This document shows, piece after piece, positions 8,282-16,914 of a DNA stretch of 64,000 bases. Location of the stretch: positions 310,001-374,000 of the forward strand of contig JANQOU010000006.1 of assembly GCA_028285585.1 (NCBI GenBank), read 5' to 3'. Within the stretch, counting starts at the first letter, position 1, and the number at the start of each line of letters is the position of its first letter. Both the position numbers and the translations under genes were made by a program. Origin of the DNA: Acidimicrobiia bacterium (GTDB lineage: Bacteria; Actinomycetota; Acidimicrobiia; Spongiisociales; ZC4RG35). The notes beneath the pieces were generated by a model. It saw only the letters and a list, made by a program, of their open reading frames with translations, did no database searches and had not been told where the DNA came from.

Positions 8282-8812
8282 GTGGCGGCAAACCTATCCG
8301 ATCAGAAGGCTGCTCGGTTTGAAGATCTCTATCGAGAGACCTACGAGCCAGTTGTGGCATATTGCCGCCGTCGGGCACGGTCACATCACGAAGCCGAAGA
8401 GGTGGTCTCCACAACGTTCCTGGTCGCGTGGAGACGCTTCGATGACTTCGCATCAGCCGAACTACCCCTCGCTTGGTTGTACGCCGTCGCGTACCGCAGT
8501 CTCTCCAACCAACGACGCGGATGGGGTCGCCGTTCCGCCCTCAAGAAGCGCCTTCAGATAGAGGGAACGGGTTCGGTTCAGTCCCCAGATCGTGAAGCGG
8601 AGGCACGGCTCGAGGCCTCCAGAGCGTTTGAAGCCCTGGCAACCCTCTCTAACTACGATCAGGAGATAATCCGGCTAGCGGCCTTTGAAGACCTCGCCTA
8701 CGAAGCAATCGGTGTCGTCGTAGGCAAGTCTGTGGATGCGGTGAGGTCTGACATATTCCGTGCCCGGCAACGCCTCAGAAGGGCTTTTGATGGCGGAGGG
8801 AGCGGCTCATGA
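8282..8812 (+). CDS. ECF-type RNA polymerase sigma factor (paralogue of 6987-7598)
   Basis: The 176-residue protein starts at GTG 8282 after AAGGGGA and is close to the preceding crystallin-like gene (18 bases), so cotranscription is likely. Region 2 is visible in ARFEDLYRETYEPVVAY and AEEVVSTTFLVAWRRFDDF, followed by LAWLYAVAYRSLSNQRR. Region 4 includes LSNYDQEIIRLAAFEDLAYE and GVVVGKSVDAVRSDIFRARQ. It resembles the minus-strand sigma factor at 6987-7598 across both regions, which indicates duplication of the cassette. The gene for its presumed membrane partner begins 63 bases downstream. Confidence 0.88.
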   Translation: MAANLSDQKAARFEDLYRETYEPVVAYCRRRARSHHEAEEVVSTTFLVAWRRFDDFASAELPLAWLYAVAYRSLSNQRRGWGRRSALKKRLQIEGTGSVQSPDREAEARLEASRAFEALATLSNYDQEIIRLAAFEDLAYEAIGVVVGKSVDAVRSDIFRARQRLRRAFDGGGSGS

Positions 8813-8875
8813 CTCCGATGTTGCAGGTTTCTCTCGATCATCTTGCGTACTGCATCTCGGTGAGGAGGTCGTTGC

Positions 8876-9598
8876 GTGCCTGAACGCGATCCCTACGAGA
8901 TTCTGAGGGACAACGATCCTGTGGACTTGACTCGCGTGGCAAGCAGTCGATCCCTTGAGGCCGACGCTCTACTCACCATGATCACAACACAAGGCAAATC
9001 GCCGTGGTCCCGCCGTCCACTACGCATCGCATTAGCAGTGGCCGCCGTGTTCTTGCTGGTAGCGGCGACCTGGATCGTGTACAGGAGTGTTACCAACGTG
9101 CAAGGAGTGTTGTGTTATTCGACTGTCGATCTCGACTCCGACAGAGCGGCCGTTCGACCCGAAGACACTCTCAGCACGCAGGCTTGCACATCCCCTTGGG
9201 AGGAGGGCGTGTTGACGAACCCGAATGTGGAGCAAGGAGAAGTGCCTCCATTCGTGGGATGCGTGACAGAGGAGGGAATTCTCGCGGTGTTTCCATCAGC
9301 AAATGCGAGTACCTGTGCATCACTCGGATTGGCACCGTTTGAAGAAGGAACCTTAGAAAGTGACTCATCTGCGGCCATCGAACTCCAAGACCAGCTCGTC
9401 AAGTACTTCTCGGCGGGCCAATGCAGAGACGTGGACATCGCCGCCGCCGATATCGGAAGAATGCTGTCAGAGGCCGGCGATGCCTTCGAGGGCTGGCGTA
9501 TCGAGGCTCACGCGGCCACGTCTTCTCGGCCCTGTGCCAGCTTCTCTATGGACTACAGCAACAGCACCCTGTACATAATCCCGATTCCGGAACTCTGA
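8876..9598 (+). CDS. Membrane-anchored six-cysteine protein (putative anti-sigma), paralogue of 6274-6990
   Basis: The 240-residue protein starts at GTG 8876 after GAGGAGG. It has a cytoplasmic N-terminus with YEILRDNDPVDLTRV, a membrane helix (about residues 49-70, LRIALAVAAVFLLVAATWIVY) and an external domain beginning VLCYSTVDLDSD. Six external cysteines align one-to-one with those of the protein at 6274-6990, and the protein closes with CASFSMDYSNSTLYIIPI. No zinc-binding anti-sigma motif is present. Position after a sigma gene suggests that it holds or releases that sigma factor in response to an external or redox signal. This is inference; the family name is not known to me. Confidence 0.7.
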   Translation: MPERDPYEILRDNDPVDLTRVASSRSLEADALLTMITTQGKSPWSRRPLRIALAVAAVFLLVAATWIVYRSVTNVQGVLCYSTVDLDSDRAAVRPEDTLSTQACTSPWEEGVLTNPNVEQGEVPPFVGCVTEEGILAVFPSANASTCASLGLAPFEEGTLESDSSAAIELQDQLVKYFSAGQCRDVDIAAADIGRMLSEAGDAFEGWRIEAHAATSSRPCASFSMDYSNSTLYIIPIPEL

Positions 9599-9700
9599 CC
9601 ACACAACCACTTGCATGGATTCTCGGCAAACCACGGCATTTTCGTCGTGGCGTTCATGTGGTGGTCGTGTCCGGTTGCGGCCTTGCGTTGCGCAAATGAC

Positions 9701-9714
9701 GCGACTTAAGTCGC
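9701..9714. promoter_or_regulatory. 14-bp perfect palindrome, possible operator
   Basis: GCGACTTAAGTCGC at 9701-9714 is a perfect palindrome in the 137-base gap before the small helix-turn-helix gene. It lies 21 bases upstream of ATG 9736, where a repressor or autoregulator could bind. A smaller inverted pair TTGCG/CGCAA at 9683-9695 is just upstream. No binding protein can be assigned from sequence. Confidence 0.35.
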
Positions 9715-9735
9715 CGTCGGGACACTTCTATAGCG

Positions 9736-10098
9736 ATGGGAAGTCCCGGCAGACAGCAAACCTCACCTGCGGCAAGGCCACATGAGGTGCTCGAAGTCGC
9801 CCCAGAGCTCGACGCCATCGAGATCAGCATCATCAAGAACCTCCTGGTCAGAAACAGCAAGGCCGAGGCTTTTGCTGCGGCAGGCATCTCTGACAGACAC
9901 GGACGGCGATTGCTCAAGCGGCTTCGTGAGAGCTACGACGTCCCCAACACCTACGCCCTCGTTGCCACCCTTGTCACATCGGACGATCCGAACGGAGGGT
10001 CAGGACTGTGTCAGGTCGAAACTCACGTCGCGACACAAGACGTCATCCGGACACAGACTAAGAAACAAGCGGGGACGGGAACAACGGACCGCGACTGA
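9736..10098 (+). CDS. Small LuxR-like helix-turn-helix protein
   Basis: The 120-residue product has a central segment (about residues 27-80) with the spacing of a LuxR/NarL C-terminal helix-turn-helix: IEISIIKNLLVRNSKAEAFA, then GISDRHGRRLLKRLRESYDV and PNTYALVATLV, close to the usual pattern of recognition helix, KLGV-like turn and QAV-like last helix. No receiver or ligand domain is attached, and the N- and C-terminal tails look disordered. Nothing resembling a good ribosome site precedes ATG 9736; a TATAGC box at 9729-9734 is too close for a normal leader. A palindrome at 9701-9714 may be its operator. Possible autoregulated DNA-binding protein; coding status is moderately supported. Confidence 0.5.
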   Translation: MGSPGRQQTSPAARPHEVLEVAPELDAIEISIIKNLLVRNSKAEAFAAAGISDRHGRRLLKRLRESYDVPNTYALVATLVTSDDPNGGSGLCQVETHVATQDVIRTQTKKQAGTGTTDRD

Positions 10099-10256
10099 CA
10101 GCCCCGCCATTCGAGCCTCCGAGCCGACCGGCGGGGAACAGTCGTAAGCGTTTCCCACCGATTGTCAGGTCGCCTTCGTACGGACAGCAGACGAGCCACA
10201 GCATCGCCGCAAACCCAACGGATATGTCCTAGCCCGCGGTTAACGTCCGCCGACTG

Positions 10257-11183
10257 ATGGCTGAATCTCTCGTTGAAGCAAGGGGCTTGACCAAGGAGTT
10301 CGGCGACTTCACCGCAGTCGATGGGATCGACTTCGACATCCACCCCGGTGAGGCGTTCGGGTTCCTCGGCCCAAACGGCGCAGGCAAGACCTCCACCATG
10401 AGGATGATCACCACGGTCAGCCCGATCACCTCCGGGCACATGACTGTCTTCGGCCTCGACCCGACCACCCAAGGGCGTGGGATCAGGCAGCGGCTCGGTG
10501 TGGTCCCACAGGAGGACAATCTCGACCAAGAGCTGACGGTCTCCGAGAACCTTTATGTCTTCGGCCGCTATCACGACATGACCAAGGCTGAGATCCTGCC
10601 CAAGGTCGAGGAGCTTCTCGAGTTCGCCCAGCTGACTGATCGGGCCGACGCGGTGGTCGAGCACCTCTCCGGCGGGATGAAGCGCCGGCTCACCATCGCC
10701 CGAGCTCTCATCAACAACCCCGACCTGGTCATACTCGACGAACCGACGACTGGTCTCGACCCTCAAGCACGGCACCTGCTCTGGGATCGTCTCTACAAGC
10801 TGAAGCGTGACGGGGCGACTCTCATCATCACCACCCACTACATGGACGAGGCCGAGCAGCTCTGCGACCGGCTTGTGGTCATGGACCAGGGCAAGATCGT
10901 TGCCGAAGGGTCGCCCAGGGAGCTGATCGAACGCTACGCCCCCAGGGAAGTGGTTGAGCTTCGCTTTCAAGACGGCCAACAAGAAGACGCCGTCGCCAGG
11001 CTGGACGGCCTGGCGGCCCGTTCCGAGATCCTCGCCGACCGCATCATGCTCTACACAGACGACGCCGACGACACCCAAGAGGGGCTGGGCAGCCGGGGTG
11101 TCGATCCTGAGCAAGTCCTGGTGCGCCGATCCACCCTCGAGGACGTGTTCCTTCGACTGACCGGGCGCCAGTTGATCGACTGA
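10257..11183 (+). CDS. ABC-2 type exporter ATP-binding protein (DrrA/NodI-like)
   Basis: The 308-residue ATPase contains GPNGAGKTST (Walker A, about residues 41-50), the Q-loop VVPQEDNLD, the signature LSGGMKRRLTIARAL, Walker B LVILDEPTTGLDP and the switch TTHYMDEAEQLCD. The extended C-terminal region (about 230-308), ending TLEDVFLRLTGRQLID, matches drug-resistance ATPases of the DrrA/NodI group. The stop overlaps the next start as TGATG at 11183, so ATPase and permease are coupled. With the two permeases downstream it should export a hydrophobic compound or lipid-linked molecule; the substrate is unknown. Confidence 0.93.
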   Translation: MAESLVEARGLTKEFGDFTAVDGIDFDIHPGEAFGFLGPNGAGKTSTMRMITTVSPITSGHMTVFGLDPTTQGRGIRQRLGVVPQEDNLDQELTVSENLYVFGRYHDMTKAEILPKVEELLEFAQLTDRADAVVEHLSGGMKRRLTIARALINNPDLVILDEPTTGLDPQARHLLWDRLYKLKRDGATLIITTHYMDEAEQLCDRLVVMDQGKIVAEGSPRELIERYAPREVVELRFQDGQQEDAVARLDGLAARSEILADRIMLYTDDADDTQEGLGSRGVDPEQVLVRRSTLEDVFLRLTGRQLID

Positions 11184-11968
11184 TGACGACTCTCCGCAGG
11201 TCGCTCCGTTTCGCCGAGTCCGAGGTCATCGCCTACCGCCGAACATGGCGCGGGACGATCATCTCGTCGTTCGTGAACCCGGTGCTGTTCCTGGCCGCTA
11301 TGGGCTCCGGTCTGGGCGCCCTCGTCGACAACGGGCCCGGTCTCCCTATCGACTACATCCTCTTCCTCGCGCCCGGTCTTCTTGCAGCGACGGCGATGCA
11401 AAACGGTGCCGGTGACGGCTCTTTCCCGGTGATGGCCGGAGTGCTGTGGCGCAAGAACTTTCACGGAACCATCACCACCCCGTTGGGCCCGGAGGACATC
11501 GTGTGGGGAAGGCTGCTCTGGGGAACCGCTCGGCTCGGCTTCGTCCTCACCGTCTTCGCAATCATCGCCTACCTGTTCGGAGCCATGGATCTCGGACCGG
11601 GCCTCGTGGCAGTGATCCCGGGCATCCTGACTGGACTCGCCTTCACCGCCGTGATCACCGCCTGGACCCTGACCCAAGAAGACGGCCGCAGCCTCTCCAC
11701 CCTGTTTCGCTTTGCCATCGTCCCACTGTTCCTGTTCTCGGGCACGTTCTTCCCGATCAGCCAGCTGCCCGGATTCCTCCAGTCGGTCGCCTATGTGACG
11801 CCCCTGTTCCACGGTGTGGAGCTGGTCAGGAAGATCACGCTCTCTGATCCTGATCCGAGCCTCGTGACCACCATGCCGATGTGGGTCCACTTCTGCTACC
11901 TGGTCGTGATGTTTGCAATCGGCATCTACCTCTCGATCCGATTCCTCCACCAGAAGCTGCGGCCATGA
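11183..11968 (+). CDS. ABC-2 type transporter permease, first subunit
   Basis: The 261-residue protein has about six membrane helices. It shows ABC-2 permease features: an N-terminal YRRTWRGTIISSFVNPVLF segment, a VLWRKNFHGTITTPLG coupling loop, and the FLFSGTFFPISQLPGFLQ motif before the last pair of helices. The second permease downstream repeats these (YRRMWKVVF, KLKFNKVYDGILTTPM, FLFSGTFFPLDVYP), so the pair arose by duplication and probably forms a heterodimer. Starts and stops overlap on both sides (TGATG with the ATPase, ATGA with the next permease). Confidence 0.9.
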   Translation: MTTLRRSLRFAESEVIAYRRTWRGTIISSFVNPVLFLAAMGSGLGALVDNGPGLPIDYILFLAPGLLAATAMQNGAGDGSFPVMAGVLWRKNFHGTITTPLGPEDIVWGRLLWGTARLGFVLTVFAIIAYLFGAMDLGPGLVAVIPGILTGLAFTAVITAWTLTQEDGRSLSTLFRFAIVPLFLFSGTFFPISQLPGFLQSVAYVTPLFHGVELVRKITLSDPDPSLVTTMPMWVHFCYLVVMFAIGIYLSIRFLHQKLRP

Positions 11969-12774
11969 GTGTCCAAGCACCGTCACGAATCACTCCTGTG
12001 GGCCGGATCACCCCTTTCCGGGCACAGCGGATATGGGAGAAGAACTACATCGCCTATCGCCGGATGTGGAAGGTCGTGTTCAGCGGCTTCTTCGAACCGG
12101 TGTTCTACCTGCTTGCGGTGGGAATCGGTGTGGATGCCATGGTGGGCGACGTCACGCTGCCAGGCGGCAGCGCGATCCCCTACGCCACCTTCGTGGCACC
12201 GGCGATGATGGCCGCCTCAGCGATGAACGGCGCAGTCATCGAGACCACGTTCAACATCTTCTTCAAGCTGAAGTTCAACAAGGTGTACGACGGGATCCTC
12301 ACCACCCCCATGAAGCCGTCTGACATCGCCATCGGTGAGATCGGATGGGCGCTGCTGCGCGGCGTTCTCTACTCCACAGGCTTCATCGTCGTGATGTTCG
12401 CCCTGGGCATGACCGAGTCATGGTTGGCCATCTTCGCCATTCCCTCGGCGACCCTGGTTGGGTTCGCCTTCGGCGCCTGCGGGCTCGCCGCAGCCACATA
12501 CATGAGATCGTGGCAGGACTTCGATCTGGTGACTTTGGTCACCATGCCGCTGTTTCTCTTCTCGGGCACCTTTTTCCCACTCGACGTCTACCCGCCGCTT
12601 ATCCAGACCATCGCCTCGGTGTCACCGCTCTATCACGGGACCGAGCTCCTCCGAGGGTTCACACTCGGGATCGTCGACTCGACCATGTTCGGGCACGCAG
12701 CGTTCCTTCTGGTGATGGGCCTGATCGGAGCCGGGATCGCCAACCGTCGGCTCGATGGGATGCTCCGCAAGTAG
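11965..12774 (+). CDS. ABC-2 type transporter permease, second subunit
   Basis: The 269-residue permease starts at ATG 11965, inside the stop of the first permease (ATGA), rather than at an earlier in-frame codon at 11881 that would lie deep in the previous gene. It has a cytoplasmic N-terminus, about six helices and the conserved FLFSGTFFPLDVYPPL segment. It is a close relative of the preceding permease; both resemble NodJ/DrrB. Together with the ATPase at 10257 they make a complete exporter. The next gene, hutU, begins only 20 bases later but is functionally unrelated. Confidence 0.9.
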   Translation: MSVQAPSRITPVGRITPFRAQRIWEKNYIAYRRMWKVVFSGFFEPVFYLLAVGIGVDAMVGDVTLPGGSAIPYATFVAPAMMAASAMNGAVIETTFNIFFKLKFNKVYDGILTTPMKPSDIAIGEIGWALLRGVLYSTGFIVVMFALGMTESWLAIFAIPSATLVGFAFGACGLAAATYMRSWQDFDLVTLVTMPLFLFSGTFFPLDVYPPLIQTIASVSPLYHGTELLRGFTLGIVDSTMFGHAAFLLVMGLIGAGIANRRLDGMLRK

Positions 12775-12793
12775 CTGACGTATTCTCCACGAC

Positions 12794-14458
12794 ATGCTCG
12801 ACCTCAACTTTCCCCTGCACGCCCCTCATGGAAGCGATCTCAACACCAAAGGCTGGTTGCAAGAGGCGGTCCTTCGATGCCTGCTGAACAACCTGGATCC
12901 TGATGTCGCCGAGGACCCCGAGCAGCTGATCGTCTACGGCGGGCGAGGCAAGGCGGCGCGCGACCTCGACTCGCTCCACGCCATCGTCGCCACCTTGCAG
13001 CGTCTCGAGAATGACCAGACGATGCTGGTCCAATCGGGCAAGCCGGTTGGCGTGTTCACAACCCATGAGATGGCCCCTCGGGTGCTGATCGCCAACAGCC
13101 TCCTGGTGCCGAAGTGGGCCAACCTCGACAAGTTCTGGGAGCTGGAAGCGGAGGGCCTCATCATGTACGGGCAGATGACCGCCGGCTCCTGGATCTACAT
13201 CGGGACACAGGGGATCCTCCAAGGCACCTATCAGACTTTCGTGGCCATCGCCGAGCAGAAGTTCGGCGGATCTCTTGCCGGCACCCTGACACTCACCGGC
13301 GGTCTCGGTGGGATGGGCGGTGCCCAGCCACTGGCGATAACCATGAACGGAGGTGTCGCCCTCTGTGTGGAGATCGACCCTCATCGGATCGAGCGGCGTC
13401 TGGAAACCGGCTATCTCGATGTTCAAGCCAACGACGTGGAGCACGCCATCGAGCTGGCGATGGAAGCCAAGCGAGATCGCAAGGCGTTGTCGATCGGGCT
13501 GGTGGGCAATGCCGCCGATTTGTTCCCACAGCTTCTCGAGATGGGGCTGGACGTCGACATCGTCACCGACCAGACCTCGGCGCACGATCCGCTGTACGGG
13601 TATGTCCCATCTGGATACACGCTCGACGAGGCGTCGTCGTTGCGGAGCGACGACCCCGACACCTACATCAAGGCGTCGAGGGAGTCGATGGCCACTCAGG
13701 TGGAGGCCATGGTGGGATTCCAGAACGCCGGGGCCGAGGTCTTCGACTACGGGAACAACCTCCGAGGCGAAGCGCAGACAGCCGGCTACCTGGACGCGTT
13801 CTCCTACCCCGGGTTCGTGCCCGCCTACATACGCGATCTCTTCTGTGAGGGCTCAGGCCCGTTCCGATGGGTGGCCCTGAGCGGTGACCCGGCCGATATC
13901 ACCGCCACCGACAAAGCTCTCCTCGAGCTGTTCCCCGAGAACGAGGCGCTGGCGCGATGGATCAAGATGGCAGGTGAGAAGGTGCACTATCAGGGCCTGC
14001 CCGCCCGGATCTGCTGGCTGTCGTACGGAGAGCGGCACCTGGCAGGTCTCCGCTTCAACGAGTTGGTTGCCTCTGGTGAGGTTTCAGCGCCGATTGTCAT
14101 CGGGCGAGACCATCTCGACTCGGGCTCGGTGGCGTCGCCCTACCGGGAGACCGAGGCGATGGCGGATGGCTCCGACGCCATAGCCGACTGGCCGATCCTC
14201 AACGCGATGCTCAATGTCAGCTCCGGTGCCGCCTGGGTGGCGGTTCATCACGGCGGAGGCGTTGGCATCGGCAACTCGATTCACTCAGGTGCACAGGTGG
14301 TCGCCGACGGCACCGCACAAGGTGCCTTGCGAGTCGAGCGCGTCCTGACCAACGACCCGGGCACCGGTGTGATGCGTCACGCCGACGCCGGCTACGAGAT
14401 CGCCCAGCGAGTGGCGAGAGAGCGCGGCGTCGACATCCCCATGCTCGACCCCCAATAG
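12794..14458 (+). CDS. hutU: Urocanate hydratase
   Basis: The 554-residue protein matches the usual urocanase length. It converts urocanate to imidazolonepropionate in histidine degradation, using a tightly bound NAD. Visible hallmarks are [10 protein letters not shown] near residue 50, the glycine-rich NAD segment [13 protein letters not shown], and the active-site region [15 protein letters not shown] with its conserved cysteine, followed by [13 protein letters not shown] and [12 protein letters not shown]. No hutH, hutI or hutG is nearby, so the rest of the pathway must lie elsewhere or use other enzymes. The gene ends 15 bases before a palindromic repeat shared with position 53.7 kb. Confidence 0.97.
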   Translation: MLDLNFPLHAPHGSDLNTKGWLQEAVLRCLLNNLDPDVAEDPEQLIVYGGRGKAARDLDSLHAIVATLQRLENDQTMLVQSGKPVGVFTTHEMAPRVLIANSLLVPKWANLDKFWELEAEGLIMYGQMTAGSWIYIGTQGILQGTYQTFVAIAEQKFGGSLAGTLTLTGGLGGMGGAQPLAITMNGGVALCVEIDPHRIERRLETGYLDVQANDVEHAIELAMEAKRDRKALSIGLVGNAADLFPQLLEMGLDVDIVTDQTSAHDPLYGYVPSGYTLDEASSLRSDDPDTYIKASRESMATQVEAMVGFQNAGAEVFDYGNNLRGEAQTAGYLDAFSYPGFVPAYIRDLFCEGSGPFRWVALSGDPADITATDKALLELFPENEALARWIKMAGEKVHYQGLPARICWLSYGERHLAGLRFNELVASGEVSAPIVIGRDHLDSGSVASPYRETEAMADGSDAIADWPILNAMLNVSSGAAWVAVHHGGGVGIGNSIHSGAQVVADGTAQGALRVERVLTNDPGTGVMRHADAGYEIAQRVARERGVDIPMLDPQ

Positions 14459-14473
14459 AGAGACTCTCTCACG

Positions 14474-14520
14474 TTGCTATAGCAACGCGTGTCGCTCAGC
14501 GCGACGCCTTGCTATAGCAA
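14474..14520. repeat. 47-bp dispersed palindromic repeat, copy 1
   Basis: Two copies of the 12-base palindrome TTGCTATAGCAA (14474-14485 and 14509-14520) flank a 23-base GC-rich core that itself can form a small hairpin (GTCGC/GCGAC type arms). The whole 47 bases recur in reverse-complement orientation at 53696-53742 with one mismatch in the core. This copy lies between the convergent hutU and dus genes and may act as a bidirectional terminator. Confidence 0.85.
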
Positions 14521-14529
14521 CGGGCAGAG

Positions 14530-15645
14530 TCAGCCTCCGCTGACCACTTGCTCGGCCGCGCGCCCTATGCGGGTGCCCGCCCGGCTCTCGAGAAAGCCGT
14601 GTGGCAGCTTGACCGGGCGCGGTCCGTGGCTGTGACCCCTCACCATCCTGTTGGCTGCGTCGGGAAAGGAGATGTCGCCGTCAAGCTGGTCAACGAGATC
14701 TCTGAGGGACTCCACCGACTCGACCCGCGCCATCTGGTCGCGAAGCACCGGCCCCGCCGGGAACCCCTTCAGATACCAGGACGGATGTTTGCGAAAGAGC
14801 CGGATGCCCATGCGGGGACCGAAGTGATCGACCAACAGCTCGGCGTGCCGCACCATGATCTCCCCGACCTCACCCAGGTTGGGGGGTGCCGAGATGGGCC
14901 GGCCCGCAAACACGTCGGCCAGGTCACGAAACAGCCAGGGCCGCCCGAGACAACCACGGCCCACAACCACTCCGTCACACCCTGTCTGGGCCATCATCTC
15001 CACTGCGTCCTCTGCCGTCCAGATGTCACCGTTTCCGAGCACCGGGATGCTGGTCACGGCCTCTTTGAGCACCCGAATCGCCGACCAGTCGGCATTCCCT
15101 GCGTAGAGCTGTCGGGCAGTTCGGGCATGAAGAGCAACAGCGGCCGCCCCCTCTTCCTCGGCTATCAGCCCAGTCTCGACAAACGTCAGGTGATCGTCGT
15201 CGATGCCCTTGCGAAACTTCACGGTGACGGGCACACCGCCGGCGTTGCCGACTGCCGAGGCGACGATCGACCGGAACAGGTCGGTCTTCCAAGGCAGGGC
15301 CGCTCCCCCGCCGTGCCGGGTGACCTTCCCCATCGGGCACCCAAAGTTCATGTCGATGTGATCCACACCCTGGGCTTCGACCAGGAATCGAACCGCGTCG
15401 CCCAGAGACTCCGGATCGGTGCCGTAGAGCTGGATAGACCTCGGAACCTCGTCTTCGTCGAAACGAGCCAAAGCAAGTGTCTTCTCGTTGCGCTCGACCA
15501 GGCTGCGTGCGCCGATCATCTCCGAGACGTACAAACCGGCGCCAAACTCACGGCACAGCCGCCGGAATGGGGCGTTGGTGACACCCGCCATCGGTGCGAG
15601 CACCACTGGCGGGTCCACTCTCAGAGAACCGATGGCCAAAGTCAT
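14530..15645 (-). CDS. dusB: tRNA-dihydrouridine synthase (DusB-like)
   Basis: From ATG 15645 the product is 371 residues, the normal size for this FMN enzyme, which reduces uridines in tRNA D-loops using NADPH. The N-terminal PPVVLAPMAGVTNAPFRRL, the substrate/catalytic motif NFGCPMGKVTRHGGGAAL (conserved Cys), VTVKFRKGIDDDH, ALHARTARQLYAG, VLGNGDIWTAEDA and the phosphate-binding GCDGVVVGRGCLGRPWLF are all present. An open extension to 15810 would run into the divergent aminotransferase gene and has no family similarity. The gene is convergent with hutU. Confidence 0.94.
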   Translation of the reverse strand: MTLAIGSLRVDPPVVLAPMAGVTNAPFRRLCREFGAGLYVSEMIGARSLVERNEKTLALARFDEDEVPRSIQLYGTDPESLGDAVRFLVEAQGVDHIDMNFGCPMGKVTRHGGGAALPWKTDLFRSIVASAVGNAGGVPVTVKFRKGIDDDHLTFVETGLIAEEEGAAAVALHARTARQLYAGNADWSAIRVLKEAVTSIPVLGNGDIWTAEDAVEMMAQTGCDGVVVGRGCLGRPWLFRDLADVFAGRPISAPPNLGEVGEIMVRHAELLVDHFGPRMGIRLFRKHPSWYLKGFPAGPVLRDQMARVESVESLRDLVDQLDGDISFPDAANRMVRGHSHGPRPVKLPHGFLESRAGTRIGRAAEQVVSGG

Positions 15646-15704
15646 CAGCCCAAAGGTTATTCCTGACAGATTTGCTTGCAGGAACCTCTGGTTAGCCTCG
15701 CCTG

Positions 15705-16904
15705 ATGCCCAACGGATTCGCAGGCGGGTATTCGAAGCTGCCCGATCGCCTCGGCGGGATCGGCCGCGCCCTGTGGGCCGTTCACTACGAGGCCTCGCGG
15801 CGTCGGGCACAGGGTGACGACATCATCATGTTGAGCATCGGAGAGCCGGACATGCCTACTCCTCCGGCCATCGTCGATGCCGCCGAGAGGTCTCTTCGCG
15901 CCGGCCGAACCCACTACTCGCCGGCCGAAGGCGAGCCGGAGGTGCTCCAAGCCCTGGCCGACTCGTACACGAAACGAACGGGACGGCTGATCGAACCGAG
16001 CCAGCTCATGTTCACTCCAGGGACTCACACTGCTCTGTATCTGGTGTGCCAGACGCTCCTCGACTCCGGAGACGACCTCCTCGTGCCCGAGCCCTTCTAT
16101 GCCGCCTACACCCCGGTGGTGTCTGTGACCGGTGCAAACGTGATCACCGTGCCACTCCGCTCGGACGAGGGCTTCCGGCTTCGAGCCGACGACATCGCGG
16201 CAAAGATCACCCCCAAAACCAAGGCTCTGCTCCTGAACAACCCGCACAACCCGACAGGAGCAGTGTTGAGCCTTGACGCCGTCGAGGAGATCACGCGCAT
16301 CTGCCACGAGAACGACATCTGGGTCATCAGCGACGAGGTTTATGAGCACTTGGTCTACAGAGGCACCTTCTCGTCTCCGTTCGACATCGATCAGTACGCC
16401 GAGGGAGTCGCAGTCGTCTCGAGCTTGTCCAAGTCACACGCCATGGCTGGATGGCGCAGCGGATGGGCCCTGGCGCCGCGGGACCTGATGCACCGTGTTC
16501 GCCAGATCGGAGAGGCAGTGACCTTTGGTGCTCAGCCGTTCCTCCAGGACGCAGCGGTGTTCGCCCTCCAAGAAGCTGCCAACACCGGTGCTGAGATGTG
16601 TGCGATCTTCGCCCGACGCGCGGAGAAGGCGTGCTCGATACTCAACGATTCCAAGCACATCGTGGCCCACGAGCCCGACTCAGGTGTTTTTGTCATGGCC
16701 GACATCAGCCGCACCGGCCTGAGTGGGTCGGAGTTCGCGATGGGCCTCCTCGACTCCGAGTCGGTCGCCACGATGCCCGGTGAGTCTTTCGGCGAATCAG
16801 CCGCTGGACATCTCCGGATCAGCCTCACCGTCCCGGACGAAGAGTTGGTGGAGGCTTGTCTCAGGCTGCGTGACTTCGCCTCACGTCAAGCGTTGGAGAC
16901 GTAA
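15705..16904 (+). CDS. Class I/II PLP-dependent aminotransferase
   Basis: The 399-residue protein is the standard size for a fold-type I aminotransferase. Visible motifs are the N-terminal MLSIGEPDMPTPP, the THYSPAEGEPEVLQAL segment, NNPHNPTGAVLS, the ISDEVYEHLVY segment with the PLP-contacting Asp and Tyr, the PLP lysine in SSLSKSHAMAGWRSGW, and the substrate carboxylate arginine in GHLRISLT. Substrate (aspartate, alanine or aromatic) cannot be fixed from this alone. It starts 60 bases from the divergent dus gene and is convergent with the thioesterase operon. Confidence 0.93.
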   Translation: MPNGFAGGYSKLPDRLGGIGRALWAVHYEASRRRAQGDDIIMLSIGEPDMPTPPAIVDAAERSLRAGRTHYSPAEGEPEVLQALADSYTKRTGRLIEPSQLMFTPGTHTALYLVCQTLLDSGDDLLVPEPFYAAYTPVVSVTGANVITVPLRSDEGFRLRADDIAAKITPKTKALLLNNPHNPTGAVLSLDAVEEITRICHENDIWVISDEVYEHLVYRGTFSSPFDIDQYAEGVAVVSSLSKSHAMAGWRSGWALAPRDLMHRVRQIGEAVTFGAQPFLQDAAVFALQEAANTGAEMCAIFARRAEKACSILNDSKHIVAHEPDSGVFVMADISRTGLSGSEFAMGLLDSESVATMPGESFGESAAGHLRISLTVPDEELVEACLRLRDFASRQALET

Positions 16905-16914
16905 CCGAAGACGT

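Noticed and set aside
11051-11986. Long minus-strand open frame opposite the exporter permeases
   Set aside because: It overlaps two genes with clear ABC-2 permease motifs and shows His/Glu/Gly-rich composition without any domain; treated as a shadow.
12659-13585. 308-codon minus-strand frame opposite the permease end and hutU
   Set aside because: Overlaps conserved urocanase coding sequence in the opposite frame; no motif of its own.
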